Shown here in pieces: positions 34,208 through 45,300 of a DNA stretch of 64,000 nucleotides. Under the pieces are notes generated by a model. It was not told where the DNA came from. It searched no databases and was given only the letters and a program-made list of their open reading frames with translations. Each line of letters opens with the position of its first letter. Positions within the stretch are counted from its first letter, which is position 1. This DNA comes from Micropterus salmoides (taxonomy: Eukaryota > Chordata > Actinopteri > Centrarchiformes > Centrarchidae), in NCBI RefSeq assembly GCF_014851395.1, contig NW_024040040.1, positions 15,427,403-15,491,402 of the forward strand, in the 5' to 3' direction. Both the position numbers and the translations under genes were made by a program.

Positions 34208-35422
34208 TAGTGATGGGCAAAGCGAGGCTTTATGAAACGTTTGAAGCAATTGTGCTGGAATTGTTTCGAGGCTTCGAAACACTTCGACACCTGTCTCCAC
34301 GGTGACATTTACTGGTCACTTTTGATATCGACACATCTTGGTATGGGGTTTCGTTGAAACAATGACTGACCAGCTTTTACAATTCTAAACATCTTACATG
34401 AGCAACACGATTTCAGAGAAATCACAAATCAACAAATAAACAAATGCTTTCAGATTGTCAGAGACAGCAGATGGGGGTTGCAATAAAATCTGTGTGTTGT
34501 TAAGTAATCACTCATTTAGCTGACGCTTTTCTCAAAGCAAATAACAATTTCTGTGTCAGAGGGCCCACTTTTGGAGCAACTAGAGACAGTAGGAATCGAA
34601 CCCACATCTCTCACACTAAAGGCATTTATCTTAACCACAACCCTATCCATTTTCAGAACCGGAATACTTTATTGATCTACGAGGGTGAATTCTTTGTTGC
34701 AGATACTCGCAAGGCATAAACGGAATAGAAATAAAGTTGAAGTTAGTGAGTAGAGAATATAATAAAGTATACAAATCTAAGAATATAGTAATAAGTGTGG
34801 ATATCTTTACACAGTAGCTTATTAACAGGTGTAATTAATACAATAATTAGCAGGAAAGATATAGGCCCTAGTGTAATAATAAATAATAATGAGTGCTGGC
34901 AGTGATGAGGTGTAATGGATTAAAAATCCGTAACTGATTAAAGTTGAAGTTGTTTCAAGAATGATAAATGAAAAGTGGAACAATGTCTCACATTTGTTAT
35001 ATGTCAAATATTCAGCTGTGGCTGAGATGGGGTTTTTTTTTTCATAATCGACATCCCCAGCCTTGGAAAAATTTAGTGACATGGAACATTTGTTGCTGGC
35101 AAAAAGTATTTTTTTGGCCTACAGGTGCGGATATACTACAGCACGTCGCTGCAATTAATTTAAAGGATTGTGTGTCCTTGGAACATATCTGTCAAATGAG
35201 TTAGAGGCTGATGTGTGGTTTGTTCCAAACACTGTGAATCAAGCTTAGAAGCGGCAGGTGTCCCACCTGTCGAAACAGGGGTGAAATGCACCGAAGCCTC
35301 CCTTCACTGCGGTCACATAACATTGACGTTTTGAACCACACTTTGGAGCACTGTTTCGAAACGTCTGTGCTTCTGGATGTCGACACAGCGTCGACACGTC
35401 AGTATCGAGCGTCCCATCCCGA
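34208..35422. mobile_element. Non-autonomous hAT element, 1215 bp, with perfect 8-bp duplication
   Basis: It begins TAGTGATGGGC and ends CCCATCCCGA, an imperfect inverted end. TTATTTTT flanks both sides (34200-34207 and 35423-35430), the 8-bp signature of hAT elements. Subterminal segments rich in tttcgaaac occur at both ends. It has no transposase. It sits 30-40 bp inside the right end of the 17-kb block. Confidence 0.8.
34500..34650 (-). repeat. tRNA-like (SINE-type) segment with a perfect B box
   Basis: On the minus strand the segment has TGGTTAAGATAAATGCC (A-box-like) and GGTTCGATTCC (a match to the Pol III B-box consensus GGTTCGANNCC). A fish-typical module follows (aaagcgtcagctaaatgag). 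It resembles the tRNA-derived head or tail of old fish SINEs. No tRNA gene is intended, because no cloverleaf can be closed by eye. Confidence 0.5.
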
Positions 35423-35465
35423 TTATTTTTATGTAAGTTCAACAGACTTTTTTTTTTTCAGTGCA

Positions 35466-37648
35466 TCCCTTCTTCTCCAATTTATAAACCAATCGGTCTG
35501 TGACCATCCTTTCCATTATTTTACAGAGGACTGATGTCAGTGCAACGGGCCTGTATGATCCTGCCTTTGAAGCGTCTTTCCCTGGCTTTAATATTGGGAC
35601 CACCAGTGCATGCTTCCATGAGCTAGGTAGCTTTCCTTCCTGCCATATGTAATTTATTAAGGACAAGATTTCCTCCAAAACCAGATCACTTAGATTCTTA
35701 ATGATCTCATAGCTAATAACATCCTTTCCTGGAGCTGTTTTCCTCCCTTTTTCAATTGCCCTGTGTAATTCTTCTAACCAAAAAGATACACACATTAGAA
35801 TTATCGTAATTTACCTCAAGTTTGTCCCGGTTTTGCTGTAATCTCATTTCTTTTCCTTATGCTTGCTTCACCGATGTTAGCTCTGCTGTGAACTGCTCTA
35901 AAGTTATTTTCACATAGTTTTGCTTTATCCAGATCACTTGTAGCAAACAAGCCCTCAAACCTCTAAAACTGGCATTTTCTTTTTCCTATTGCTTCCTGAC
36001 ATACGATGTAATGCCCGCCATATATCTGCTACTGCTGTCTCTCCTCTATAGTGTTCCCATTAGTATCCTTTATTCTGCTACCCCAAAGAGGGTTGTGAGA
36101 GTTAAAATCCCCCACCCATATGACTGGGGTCCCTATTTGTTCCATAATCCTCTCTAACTCACTTAAATTTATTTGTAAACACGGATTATAAAAGTTTACT
36201 ATGTTAATCCACCTCCCCCAGATTTTCCGTTTCTATCGTATCTGACAATTTCGTATCCAGGAATCATAAAATCTAAAAATGGTTTAAGCCAGGTTTCCTG
36301 AATACATATCACCTGTGGTAAGTCTTTAAATTCATCTACAAATCTCTTCAATTCCTGCCCATTAGCGACCAAACTCCTTGCATTCCATTGTAAGATGTAA
36401 AACATCAGCAATTTAACTATCATTATTTACTTCCATGTTTCTTTCCCCCAGTACTCTCCTCACTTCTGTCTGTGTTCTTTCCTTTTCCCCTCTCTCTTTC
36501 ATATACTTCCAGTTTCTGCCTCATATACTTGTGCAGCTCTTCAGTACCTAGATACACCTCTTCCAGGAATCTCTCTGCAGCATCCACCACCACTTTGATA
36601 ACATCAGATCTTCTGACTGCCCACAGAACATCTACCATGAACGCCAGGAACGACTGGCTTCCCACAATCTGCCTTGCTTTCTCCTTGACTAGAGGGACAT
36701 CATAAGCCATTTGCCTGGAAAGTTCCCCCGTTCCTCTCACTTTCTTCAGAGCTTCTGCATATGACATTTTGCCCTCAACTCTCATTTTCTCAATTTCTAC
36801 AGCTCTAACGTGATGCTCACACCCCCTAAATGAAGATACATGATTTCCACCACAGTTACAGCACTTAACTATGTCAGCTTGACATTGAGTATAGTCATGG
36901 CTTCCTCCACACTTTCCACACCTTTTATTTCCTCCGCACACTGCTGCTACATGGCCATAGTGTTGACAGTTGTGGGGGGCGAATGTATAGTCTCACTGGA
37001 AAGCTCATATATCCAAGACCGACTCTTGTTGGCATATTATCTTGCTTGAATGTTACTAGCACAGCGGTGCCAGATTCTTTGAATCTCTGTACTGCTTCAG
37101 TCTCAGCTCCTTTTAAATTCTTAAAGATGGTACTCTCTGCTATCTCAGGGCTTACGTATATTATTCCTTTAACATTTTTAGCTTGACCAGGTATGAAACA
37201 TTCTATAGGCCTGTTGAACAGATGGCTAACTTTAAGGGCATTCAACCTCTGAGTATCGTTTTTGCAGAAAACAAGTATAGGCCTATTTCCATTCATCATC
37301 ATTTTAACATTTAGAACTTTTCCCATTTTGTTTTTTAGCTCCTCTGACAGTCTGAGAGGGTTTAAGGCCTTGTCACTCTTATCTTTAAATTGAATTATCA
37401 GCTTAAATCCACCCTCCTCTTCAAACCTTGACATTTTCCTCATGTTTTGGGAATCGTCACTTTCACTCCCATTGTCGGATCTATCTCTTTTTTCAGTTTG
37501 CCTGGGATTTTTATCATTGCTCCCCCCTCCCTCATTTGGCTTCCCTTTCAGCGGCATGGCCTAACCCCCACCAGGTAGGCCTGTCTGCTGCTTCTAACAG
37601 GTCTTAATCAGAATTCTCACAGGGGATGCCAAGTTGAGATGTTGTATA
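35466..37648 (-). mobile_element. I/Nimb-type LINE, 5' piece: ORF1, endonuclease, first part of RT
   Basis: In minus-strand order: ORF1 (37557-36423), AP endonuclease (36423-36199: LQWNARSLVANGQ, ICIQETWLKP; later WVGDFNSHNPLWG near 36120-36070), then RT fingers (35795-35466: KTAPGKDVISYEIIK, VVPILKPGKDASKAGSYRP, DRLVYKLEKKG). Frameshifts separate them. The last codon before 35466 continues at 18109 beyond the composite insertion. The left boundary toward the 5' end is interrupted by a hAT at 37657. Confidence 0.85.
36423..37557 (-). pseudogene. LINE ORF1 (Gag-like) with CCHC zinc knuckles
   Basis: The frame 37557-36925 has a charged N-terminus and an RRM-like body (FKLIIQFKDKSDKALNPL, GIIYVSPEIAES, SGTAVLVTFK). 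After a frameshift near 36950 it continues in 36941-36423 with knuckles CGKCGGSHDYTQC (C-x2-C-x4-H-x4-C) and CCNCGGNHVSSFRGC. The C-terminus is helical and charged (ERFLEEVYLGTEELHK). It would bind LINE RNA in a live element. Confidence 0.8.
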
Positions 37649-37656
37649 GGTCTACC

Positions 37657-40408
37657 CAGGGGTGTAGGAGCGACTTTGAACCTGGGGGGGGGACGCTGAA
37701 AAGCACTTAAATAGTTCATAGATAAATAGTCTGCAAATAGTTGTATTATTTTTCTCTATTCTTTTTAATATTATTATATAACTTGCATTGTTTATTCCAT
37801 ATTTATATATTTCTACATTTATTTATGTCAACTGTATGTTTGTCTGCGTGTAGCACCTTATCATCAAAACAAATTCCTCATATGTGTTAAACACTACTTG
37901 GCAATAAAGCTCCTTCTGATTCTGATTAAATGCTCATTACTAATGACTATTGAAAACGGAATGCAGTTATTAGTGTGGCTGAAAGAGGGTCTTTGAAGTG
38001 ACAGAAGATGGAGAATAGACTGGAGAGGGGAGATTATGAAAACTCGAAGAGGGAGAGGATCAGAGAGAGGGAGTATAATATAACTAGAACAAAACCGACT
38101 ACATACCATAAAAAACATGGAACAGCTGCTAGTTAATGTAGCCACAGTACAAATGTATTTAGTTATCCCAATGTTACCCTTGAAGTAGCTGTCTGTGATA
38201 TTTCCTGTGTCTCTCTTGTCCCTGACTCTTCCTGCAACAAATGTTTGTGAACACAGAACTGTTTTCAATGCAAACTCTGATGACATGCCCTTGGAATAAC
38301 AAAGTCTTTTTACTACATGAATTTTAGAATTTACTATGTCTAGTAGCTATCCATACAACTTACAACCTCCTCAGTTTTTTCTACTCCTGCTCCTGTGACC
38401 TCTGTCCTCTTCCTCTTAAAATACTGCAGGATGCTCGTCTCTGTGTGAACAGTTTGAATACTTTTCAAATTGTTTATGGGCACATAGCAGAGACACATAC
38501 ACACCTCATGGCACCGGTTTTTAAGGTCAAGGATGGTCACAGACGGAGGCAAAAAAGTGGCCCAGGAGTTTGTCCCTGGTAAGCCCACTCTCCAGACAAA
38601 GCGTTTGTCAGGCCCTCTGGGTCTTTAGAGACTTTTATTCCTGCATTCTTGAGAATTTTATGCAAGTGGAGTACATAACTAAATGAGCCATTAAAATACA
38701 TTTTCAAAATCATCATTCATCCCTCTAACACTCCTAAAGTAATCACTTCAGCTGAGCCCTTGAGTAGATAACTAATAAGCCATATCATCATCAATCTTAC
38801 CATAAACTGGTGCTTTGAACTGTGCTGGCTTTGACTCTGTTCTGCTATTGACCTCATCTCTGCTGTCTGTCTCATTTTCACCATGTCAGCGCTAGTACTG
38901 GTGCCGCTGGTCAGTGGCAGGTAGAGTACTCAAAATCTTTACTCAAGAAACAGTACAATTACTCCCATAAAAGAAAAAAATGACAAACCTACTCCAGTAA
39001 AAGTATAATAATATATTTTATCTGCTGTTCATCAGGTTTGAAACAGCTGCAACATGGTTATTTCTATGGAATGAAATTTGCTTTGCTGGTTGATTATCTT
39101 TAGCTATTTCTAATAATTATTTTCCTTTTTTAAATCTCAATGAAAGTGTTGATAAGATCACTTAATCATCACTATCATGCTTGCTGCCCAGCCACTATTG
39201 TTGCCTGTATCTTTTATTATGGACATGTGGCCAACCAAACCACTTGCTTTGCAGCAGCACATGCTTCCAAAACAATCTGATTATTCCTAAAGCATCTAAA
39301 TAATCTTTACATCGCAAAGAATGATTGTGGCAGTAACATGGAGCAGCTCGTTGTTGAAGCAGGTAAAACTATATACAGAGGAAGCTGTGCGTCACGCGTA
39401 AAACCCAACAGGACTGTTTTATCCACCATATTTTCTCTCTCTGTGCATCTCAAAAATGATTGTTTCCTGAATAAATAACAGCTAGAAGCTGCTGAGTGAA
39501 AGCCAAGATTAGTTTCACCGGCGACCTTCTTTTCAAATCGCTATTAAACAGTAACCAATGTAAAATAAATAAATAAATAAAAAACAGGCTAATATCCATC
39601 AAAATAAAGCGATGCTCTTTTCAACAACAGGATACTGTTAATGTATCAGAATCAATCTAGTGATCATCAGACTTAGATGTTACAGTGTGAAGTTTACGTT
39701 TTCTCTGCAGAAACTAAATACGCTTTTAATGCGCCGTTAATGGAAAGTGAAAGTAGGTTCATATCTGTGATAACCGCCGGTCTCTCTACCACAAAGGAGA
39801 CCTGGCGCTCTTCTGCGTAACTGCGCGTAACGTGGCTGACAGTTAACGAAGCTTATTGTAGATTACAGACTGGTGAAGTTATGAAGGTATGAATGGAAAA
39901 TGTAGCGAAAGTAAAAGTAGATTACTGGCCCAAAGAAATTACTGGGGTAAATAGTAAATGTAGGCTACAGTTAAAAAAAAAATTATTATTATTACTATTA
40001 TTTTTTTATTTTGAAAAATTACGTTACTTGTAACAAGTCACTACCCACCCTCCAGCACGCGTCGCCACTGCTGTCTTCAGGTACAAAAAGAACAGCACAA
40101 AATAAACGTAATATTGAGGCACTTTGCTACACCTGCTTGAGCAAACTCTTTTTTTCTCCCATAACTTTTCAGCACCACATTTGCCTTCTGACGCATGTTT
40201 TCTATAGGCTACATGATTTTTGTCGCGTTTCAACCGTTTAATCATGTCTGATGCAGAGTGTGTGATTGATTAACTAGTCACTCAAACCGCCTGGCTATGA
40301 GCCATCTCCGCCGAAACAAGTGAGGGGGACAAAACATTGATTTCGAAAGGTGGGGGGGACATGTCTCCCTCATGTATAATGGCTCCTATAATGGCTCCTA
40401 TGCGTATG
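37657..40408. mobile_element. Inner hAT-like element, copy 2 (no LINE inside)
   Basis: GGTCTACC flanks both sides exactly (37649-37656 and 40409-40416). The left end CAGGGGTGTAGGAGCG resembles that of copy 1 (9784). The body from about 39060 to 40370 aligns with copy 1, including ttttatccaccatatt, (ct)n, tgtgcatct, gcgccgttaatggaaagtg and gggggacaaaacattgat. The right tip is not recognisable. It is non-coding, with no transposase. Confidence 0.7.
37700..37927 (+). mobile_element. LINE 3' end (Rex1-like), 5'-truncated, inside hAT copy 2
   Basis: AT-rich 3' UTR sequence ends in ggcaataaagctccttctga followed by ttctgat repeats, a typical 3' tail of a fish LINE family. No coding part is left. 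Confidence 0.5.
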
Positions 40409-40492
40409 GGTCTACCAGTCACAGTGTATGGTTGATTAGTCAGAAAAGTCATTTGAATCGCCCTCCAAACCGTACAACTCTGCCACGTCCGG

Positions 40493-40775
40493 AACACCTG
40501 TTTTTTTATTGTGAATTTGTGCAGTCCTTTTGGTGTGATATGTGGAGCTGGCTACAGTCCAAGGAGATTGTGTCTTCACCATTGACAGTAGAGTTAGTTA
40601 AATTTGGTTTGTTTGTGGGAAACAAGGATTTGGATTTTGTCCTTAACGTTGTGATGCTATTGGGGAAATCCTTTATACATAAATGTAGGTTCTTTAAGAC
40701 TAAACCCTGCTTGAACCATTGGAAGAATGAGATAAAAGGTTTGAATAAGTCACTGAAACTTGTAAAAAAAAACAA

Positions 40776-40812
<37 letters not shown>

Positions 40813-41025
40813 TATATATATATATATATAAAGGGGTTTTTTTTGTTGTTTTTTTTAGCTGTTATTTATTTACTGTATTATTTGTTTTATCATTTGATGT
40901 CGGCTTTGTTCTTTGCTTAACCTGTTGTAAACAGTGTAAGGATAGATGTGATAAGATGCCTGATTTTTTTTGTATCTTGTATCCTAAATAAAGGGGAGAA
41001 AGAGGAGGAAAAAAGAAAAAAAAAC
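40493..41025 (+). mobile_element. 5'-truncated L1/Tx1-like LINE with 16-bp target duplication
   Basis: The plus frame reads HLFFYCEFVQSFWCDMWSWL, then NKDLDFVLNVVMLLGKSFIH, then CRFFKTKPCLNHWKNEI. This is the zinc-binding C-terminal end of a LINE reverse transcriptase. It is followed by (ta)n (40777-40830), an AATAAA (about 40987) and an A-rich tail. ACTCTGCCACGTCCGG (40477-40492) and ACTCCGCCACGTCCGG (41026-41041) form a duplication with one mismatch. Confidence 0.85.
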
Positions 41026-42346
41026 ACTCCGCCACGTCCGGTTCCGCCAGCGCCGACCGCTTCCTACTACAATCAGCGACGTCACACAGAAACACCTTGG
41101 TCGACAACTTCTTCCCAAGGGGGTAAGTCAGAGATCGGACAGTGAAGCCGACCAAAGCCTGCATGGAGGGATCCATGTAGGCCCAAAAATGACGTCAAAA
41201 CCCTGTGACACCCCGTCGCACATGAGAGATGTAACCGTATTGCTTAGATTATAAATTCTCGGCAATCTCAAAAAAACTATTCGGCGATCAGTGACGCTGC
41301 TTTGTTGTTTGACAGATGAGCCTCGTAGGTGGGCTGATTAAAAAGTGACGATCCGAGTCAGACAAACCATGAGACTTTTTGTTGGCGCATTTATACAACT
41401 ACCAGAATTACGGTGTTTCTGCTGTTGTTCTACATCATTAAAACAGGGTTATGCTGCGCGATCATGCGCAGTAGACGCTGGTGCCAACAGGAAGTGGCCC
41501 TGTAGTAGTATTTTATTGGTCCAAAACTGGCTTCACTGCTCTCCATTCAAATCAACGTGGTGGCTTCGTCCAGTAATATACTGTCTATGCTTCTTCCCCA
41601 ACACTCACTTAAAGAAGTCGCTCAGTTAAATCCTTTGAAAGGAAATACAAGTATCTGGTTATGACAAAAATTGAAACTTGATATATGCAACTTGATAAAT
41701 AGAACAAAAACTATACACACTGACTGTGCAGTTATTTGCAGAAAGTGGTTGTAGTGTCAGTCTGTCTTGTTTTTCAATGAAGAGTGACTAGATTAAAATA
41801 ATGTCCATATATTTGGCAAGAGAAAAAAAATTACAATATGTCTAGTTGTTTACCTAACCATAAAAATACTAATCAATGGTTATTGTCACTTTAAAAAATG
41901 TAAATTACTAATGCAATTTACAACAAGACATAAACAGCTTCTACAGTTTTTCCCCCTCAACAACTTTATTTGGCCTCATACTACAAATTCTTGTACAAGA
42001 AGTTGGAGTGAGGCAAATGGGGAGAAACTGTTCATTTTGAGAACAGTTGATCTGGAGCTAACACTGTGATAGCACTCAACATGTTTCTGATTTTATCCTC
42101 CCTGCTGCTGAGTCTCCATCACTAAAAAACGATAAAGATGAAGATGTGGGAGGTGACGGGTTATTCTAACAGACAAAAGTAAGTGGTGTCTCTCATAACA
42201 GCAGTTGTTTCTGTTGAAATAATGGCAGTAATGGGTGGAACAGTGTTCTTGCCTATTTCAACATAACTTCTGATTGTGTCATAGCAGAGTGAGTATCAAG
42301 CAGCCTCAACCTCTGGATATCCATCACTCTCTCTTTCAGCCCCAGC
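41026..42346. other. Upstream flank of the P450 gene; possible leader exons
   Basis: The GC-richer stretch 41026-41120 ends in ccaaggggg followed by gtaagtcag, a good plus-strand donor. A second donor-like site (aaaagtaagt) is at about 42175. The P450 start exon is preceded by an acceptor (ctctctttcag, ending 42340). One or two non-coding leader exons are therefore plausible. The frames in this region look like chance. Confidence 0.35.
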
Positions 42347-45300
42347 ATGTCTGTCCTCCAAGGTGTCTTCTCTCAGGTCCTCAGCTGGACGGGCCTCTGC
42401 CAGGTGCTGTTTGTGGTCAGTACTGGACTAGGAGCTGTGGTTATCGGTTGGACAGTGAGGCTGTTGATGCGACACGCCTGGTACACACACAGGCTGTCCT
42501 GCTTCAGCAAGCCACATGCAAACTCCTGGCTTTTAGGCCACCTAGGCCAGGTAGGATACACACACTGACATGCATTTATAGCTTTTTTTTATATATAATA
42601 ATGATATTCACCTTGTTGTTACCTTTAAGTGTTGTGTCATTATTGTAATGCTTTGGTAAAACTGCAGATTTCTCAGTGTGATACAGGATGTGCTCGGTGT
42701 TGTAAAATATTGTTATTACAACATTTCCTTTAAAATGCTGTGTGAGAATTCAGCAAAGTAATGAAGGGTAAACCAACCAAAACCCATTTTACTCACCTTT
42801 TAATTAAAAAGATAAAGTTAACCTACTGACATAAGACTCTTTTTTTTTTCAGTTAAACTTAATGTACGCTGTATGTTGTAATGTTTATTTGTGCCTCAGA
42901 TGCAGAGCACAGAAGAAGGTCTCCTGCAGGTGGATGACTTGGTGAGGACATACGAACACTCTTGCAGCTGGTTCATTGGCCCTTTCTATCATATAGTCAG
43001 ACTCTTCCACCCTGACTACGTCAAACCTCTATTAATGGCCCCTGGTAGGAAACCAAACAGTCAAAATAATGGGACATTTTTGCACAATTACTGTTCAAGT
43101 GGAAGTGTTATTGGAGCTATTAAAACCGCACATCTCAATGCTTATTGTTCTGTTCTCCTTCCATTACATCCTCACTCCTTTCCTCCATCCAGCCAGCATT
43201 ACAGTGAAAGATGAGCTTATCTACGGTCATCTGCGCCCATGGCTTGGTGAGTCAATAGCTCAGGATGCTCTGATGTAAGTCTAGTTGAAGAGGTTGTTAC
43301 AGTTCAGCTTTAATTAGCACTGGCATGTGTCAATTCAAAGTCTGTGGTAATCAAGCTGAAAATACTTATCCATTCTTTCCGTTTATGAATATTTATTACA
43401 AAGTCCTGTATCGTTAAATAAAACCTTCAATAAAACCTGAACAATATTGTTGTCTAGTTTTTTAAGAATCATAAATAAACAATAATAAATTCAGATTACA
43501 GTGATTCCACTTATGGCTATCCGAGTATTGATTACAATTTACTGCCATCCTCACTTCCAAACCTTCTCTCCCCTCATGTCCCAGGACAGAGCCTGCTGCT
43601 AAGCAACGGGGAGGAGTGGTCTCGCAAGAGACGGCTGCTGAGTCCTGCTTTTCATTTCGATATTCTGAAGAACTACGTCGCAAAGTTTAACACCTCAACT
43701 AACACCATGCATGTAAGACATGCAGAAATGCACACAAGCGGACACAAATAACCAGGGTCATTTATAGATGCTGCAAAAAAAGGGAGAGGGATTTTAATAT
43801 ATGGATATTTTGTTGCATTTACTTTCTGCTGTATGATCAGTATTGATTTCATAAATCAGTGCCAGTGTCAAATGTGCACACAGCCTTTAGTATCTACAAT
43901 AATAACTGCATGCTTTGGTGGGTTTATCTCTCTTTATCAAAATGTGTTAAAATGAAAGTAACATCACAAAATACAAACTGTTGTGAGGAGCTATAGCTAT
44001 AGCTTTTAATTCATGCCTGTATTCATTAATTATTTTAATTTATTTAAGCCATTTTTAAACCGATCTGTTTGAGATCAAGATGTGTTTTTGAAGACATGAG
44101 CACAAGGATAAAGATATACAGCGATAAACATGAAACACAGAAACCACAAGTGGCATTCAAAATGCTCAAATAGAATTTTAGTTTAGTTAGTTGCAAGGAG
44201 CATATATTAAAAAAACAACTTCTCTAAGCTAATTTTGAATATGCAGTACAGCTAAAGTTAAAATGTCCTATTATCTGTTATTATAAACATTTACATTACA
44301 AAGCAACTTGCAATTAGTGCATTCAACCATGTGGATATAACCCAAATATTGCAAGAATCATGAAATTACATGAACATCAAATATGTTGAACTGCTTCACG
44401 TGCTACATTTAGATGTGATCAGAGAGCCAGGTTCAGACTCAATGGCAGATTGAACAAAAGAAATTACTATCAGAAGAAAAACATGATTTGTTGCTGTACA
44501 GAAATCCAAAGCTGATACCTGTCCTGCATCTGTCACCTGGATCTTCTGTCTTTCAGAATAAGTGGCGCAACCTGTTGGCAGGAGGCAGGGCTAACATAGA
44601 GATGTTTGACCATGTCACCCTGATGACATTGGACAGTTTACTGAAATGTGCCTTCAGCTACAACAGCAACTGTCAGCAGTAAGGACAACTACTTGACCAT
44701 TTTACAAAAACATATTCTACTCCTGTTGTACTTCGAGTTTATTTTTTGATTTTTTATGTTCTTCTTTCTCCAGGTCTATCAGTGAGTATGTGTCGGCCAT
44801 AGTGGAGTTGAGTGACCTGATCATAGACCGTCGGCAAAAGATTTTACACCACTGGGAATGGATCTACTGGAAAACACAGCAGGGAAAACGATTCAAAAAG
44901 GCCTTGAGCATTGTACACAGGTACAGCACATGCACAGTGTTTATTGTAGCAGTGTAACACAAGTAATACAGAAAGCTTGGAGTCTGATTTTTACCGCAAA
45001 ATCGTGAAAACCAAGTTGTTGCTGTAAAATCATTTATGCATTTCTATTTGCATTACACTCTAATGTGTTATATTATATTGAATCATAATGTACCGAGTGT
45101 CTTTGCATATTTACTTATATTGTATTGTATCAGTATTTTAAGTATCTTATTTCACTGCATTATATTGTACTGTGTCATACATATAAATAGTAACCTTATA
45201 TGTTACATGTATCAGAATACACCATATTGCATTGTGCAGTATCCCATTATAGTAACACATTGGATCTTGTAACATACTATAGTTTAGTTTCATATTCTGT

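Larger units (their letters stand above)
18110..35463. mobile_element. 17.35-kb composite insertion with CACTGAAAAAA inverted ends
   Basis: The left end is CACTGAAAAAA (18110-18120). The right end is its exact inverse TTTTTTCAGTG (35453-35463). The dinucleotide CA flanks both sides (18108-18109 and 35464-35465). Removing the block restores the LINE frame LEKKGWFTPVQSG. Short duplications with CACTR-type ends suit the EnSpm/CACTA superfamily. No matching transposase is recognisable, so the carrier may have been a short non-autonomous element later expanded by the Penelope, Tc1, LTR, L2 and hAT insertions listed below. Confidence 0.6.

Noticed and set aside
34500..34650. Functional tRNA gene
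   Set aside because: The B box is good but the acceptor stem and cloverleaf cannot be closed. It is better explained as a SINE-type remnant.
42891..43214. Frame taken as a stand-alone protein of 107 codons
   Set aside because: It is the second coding exon of the P450 read past its donor into the intron.
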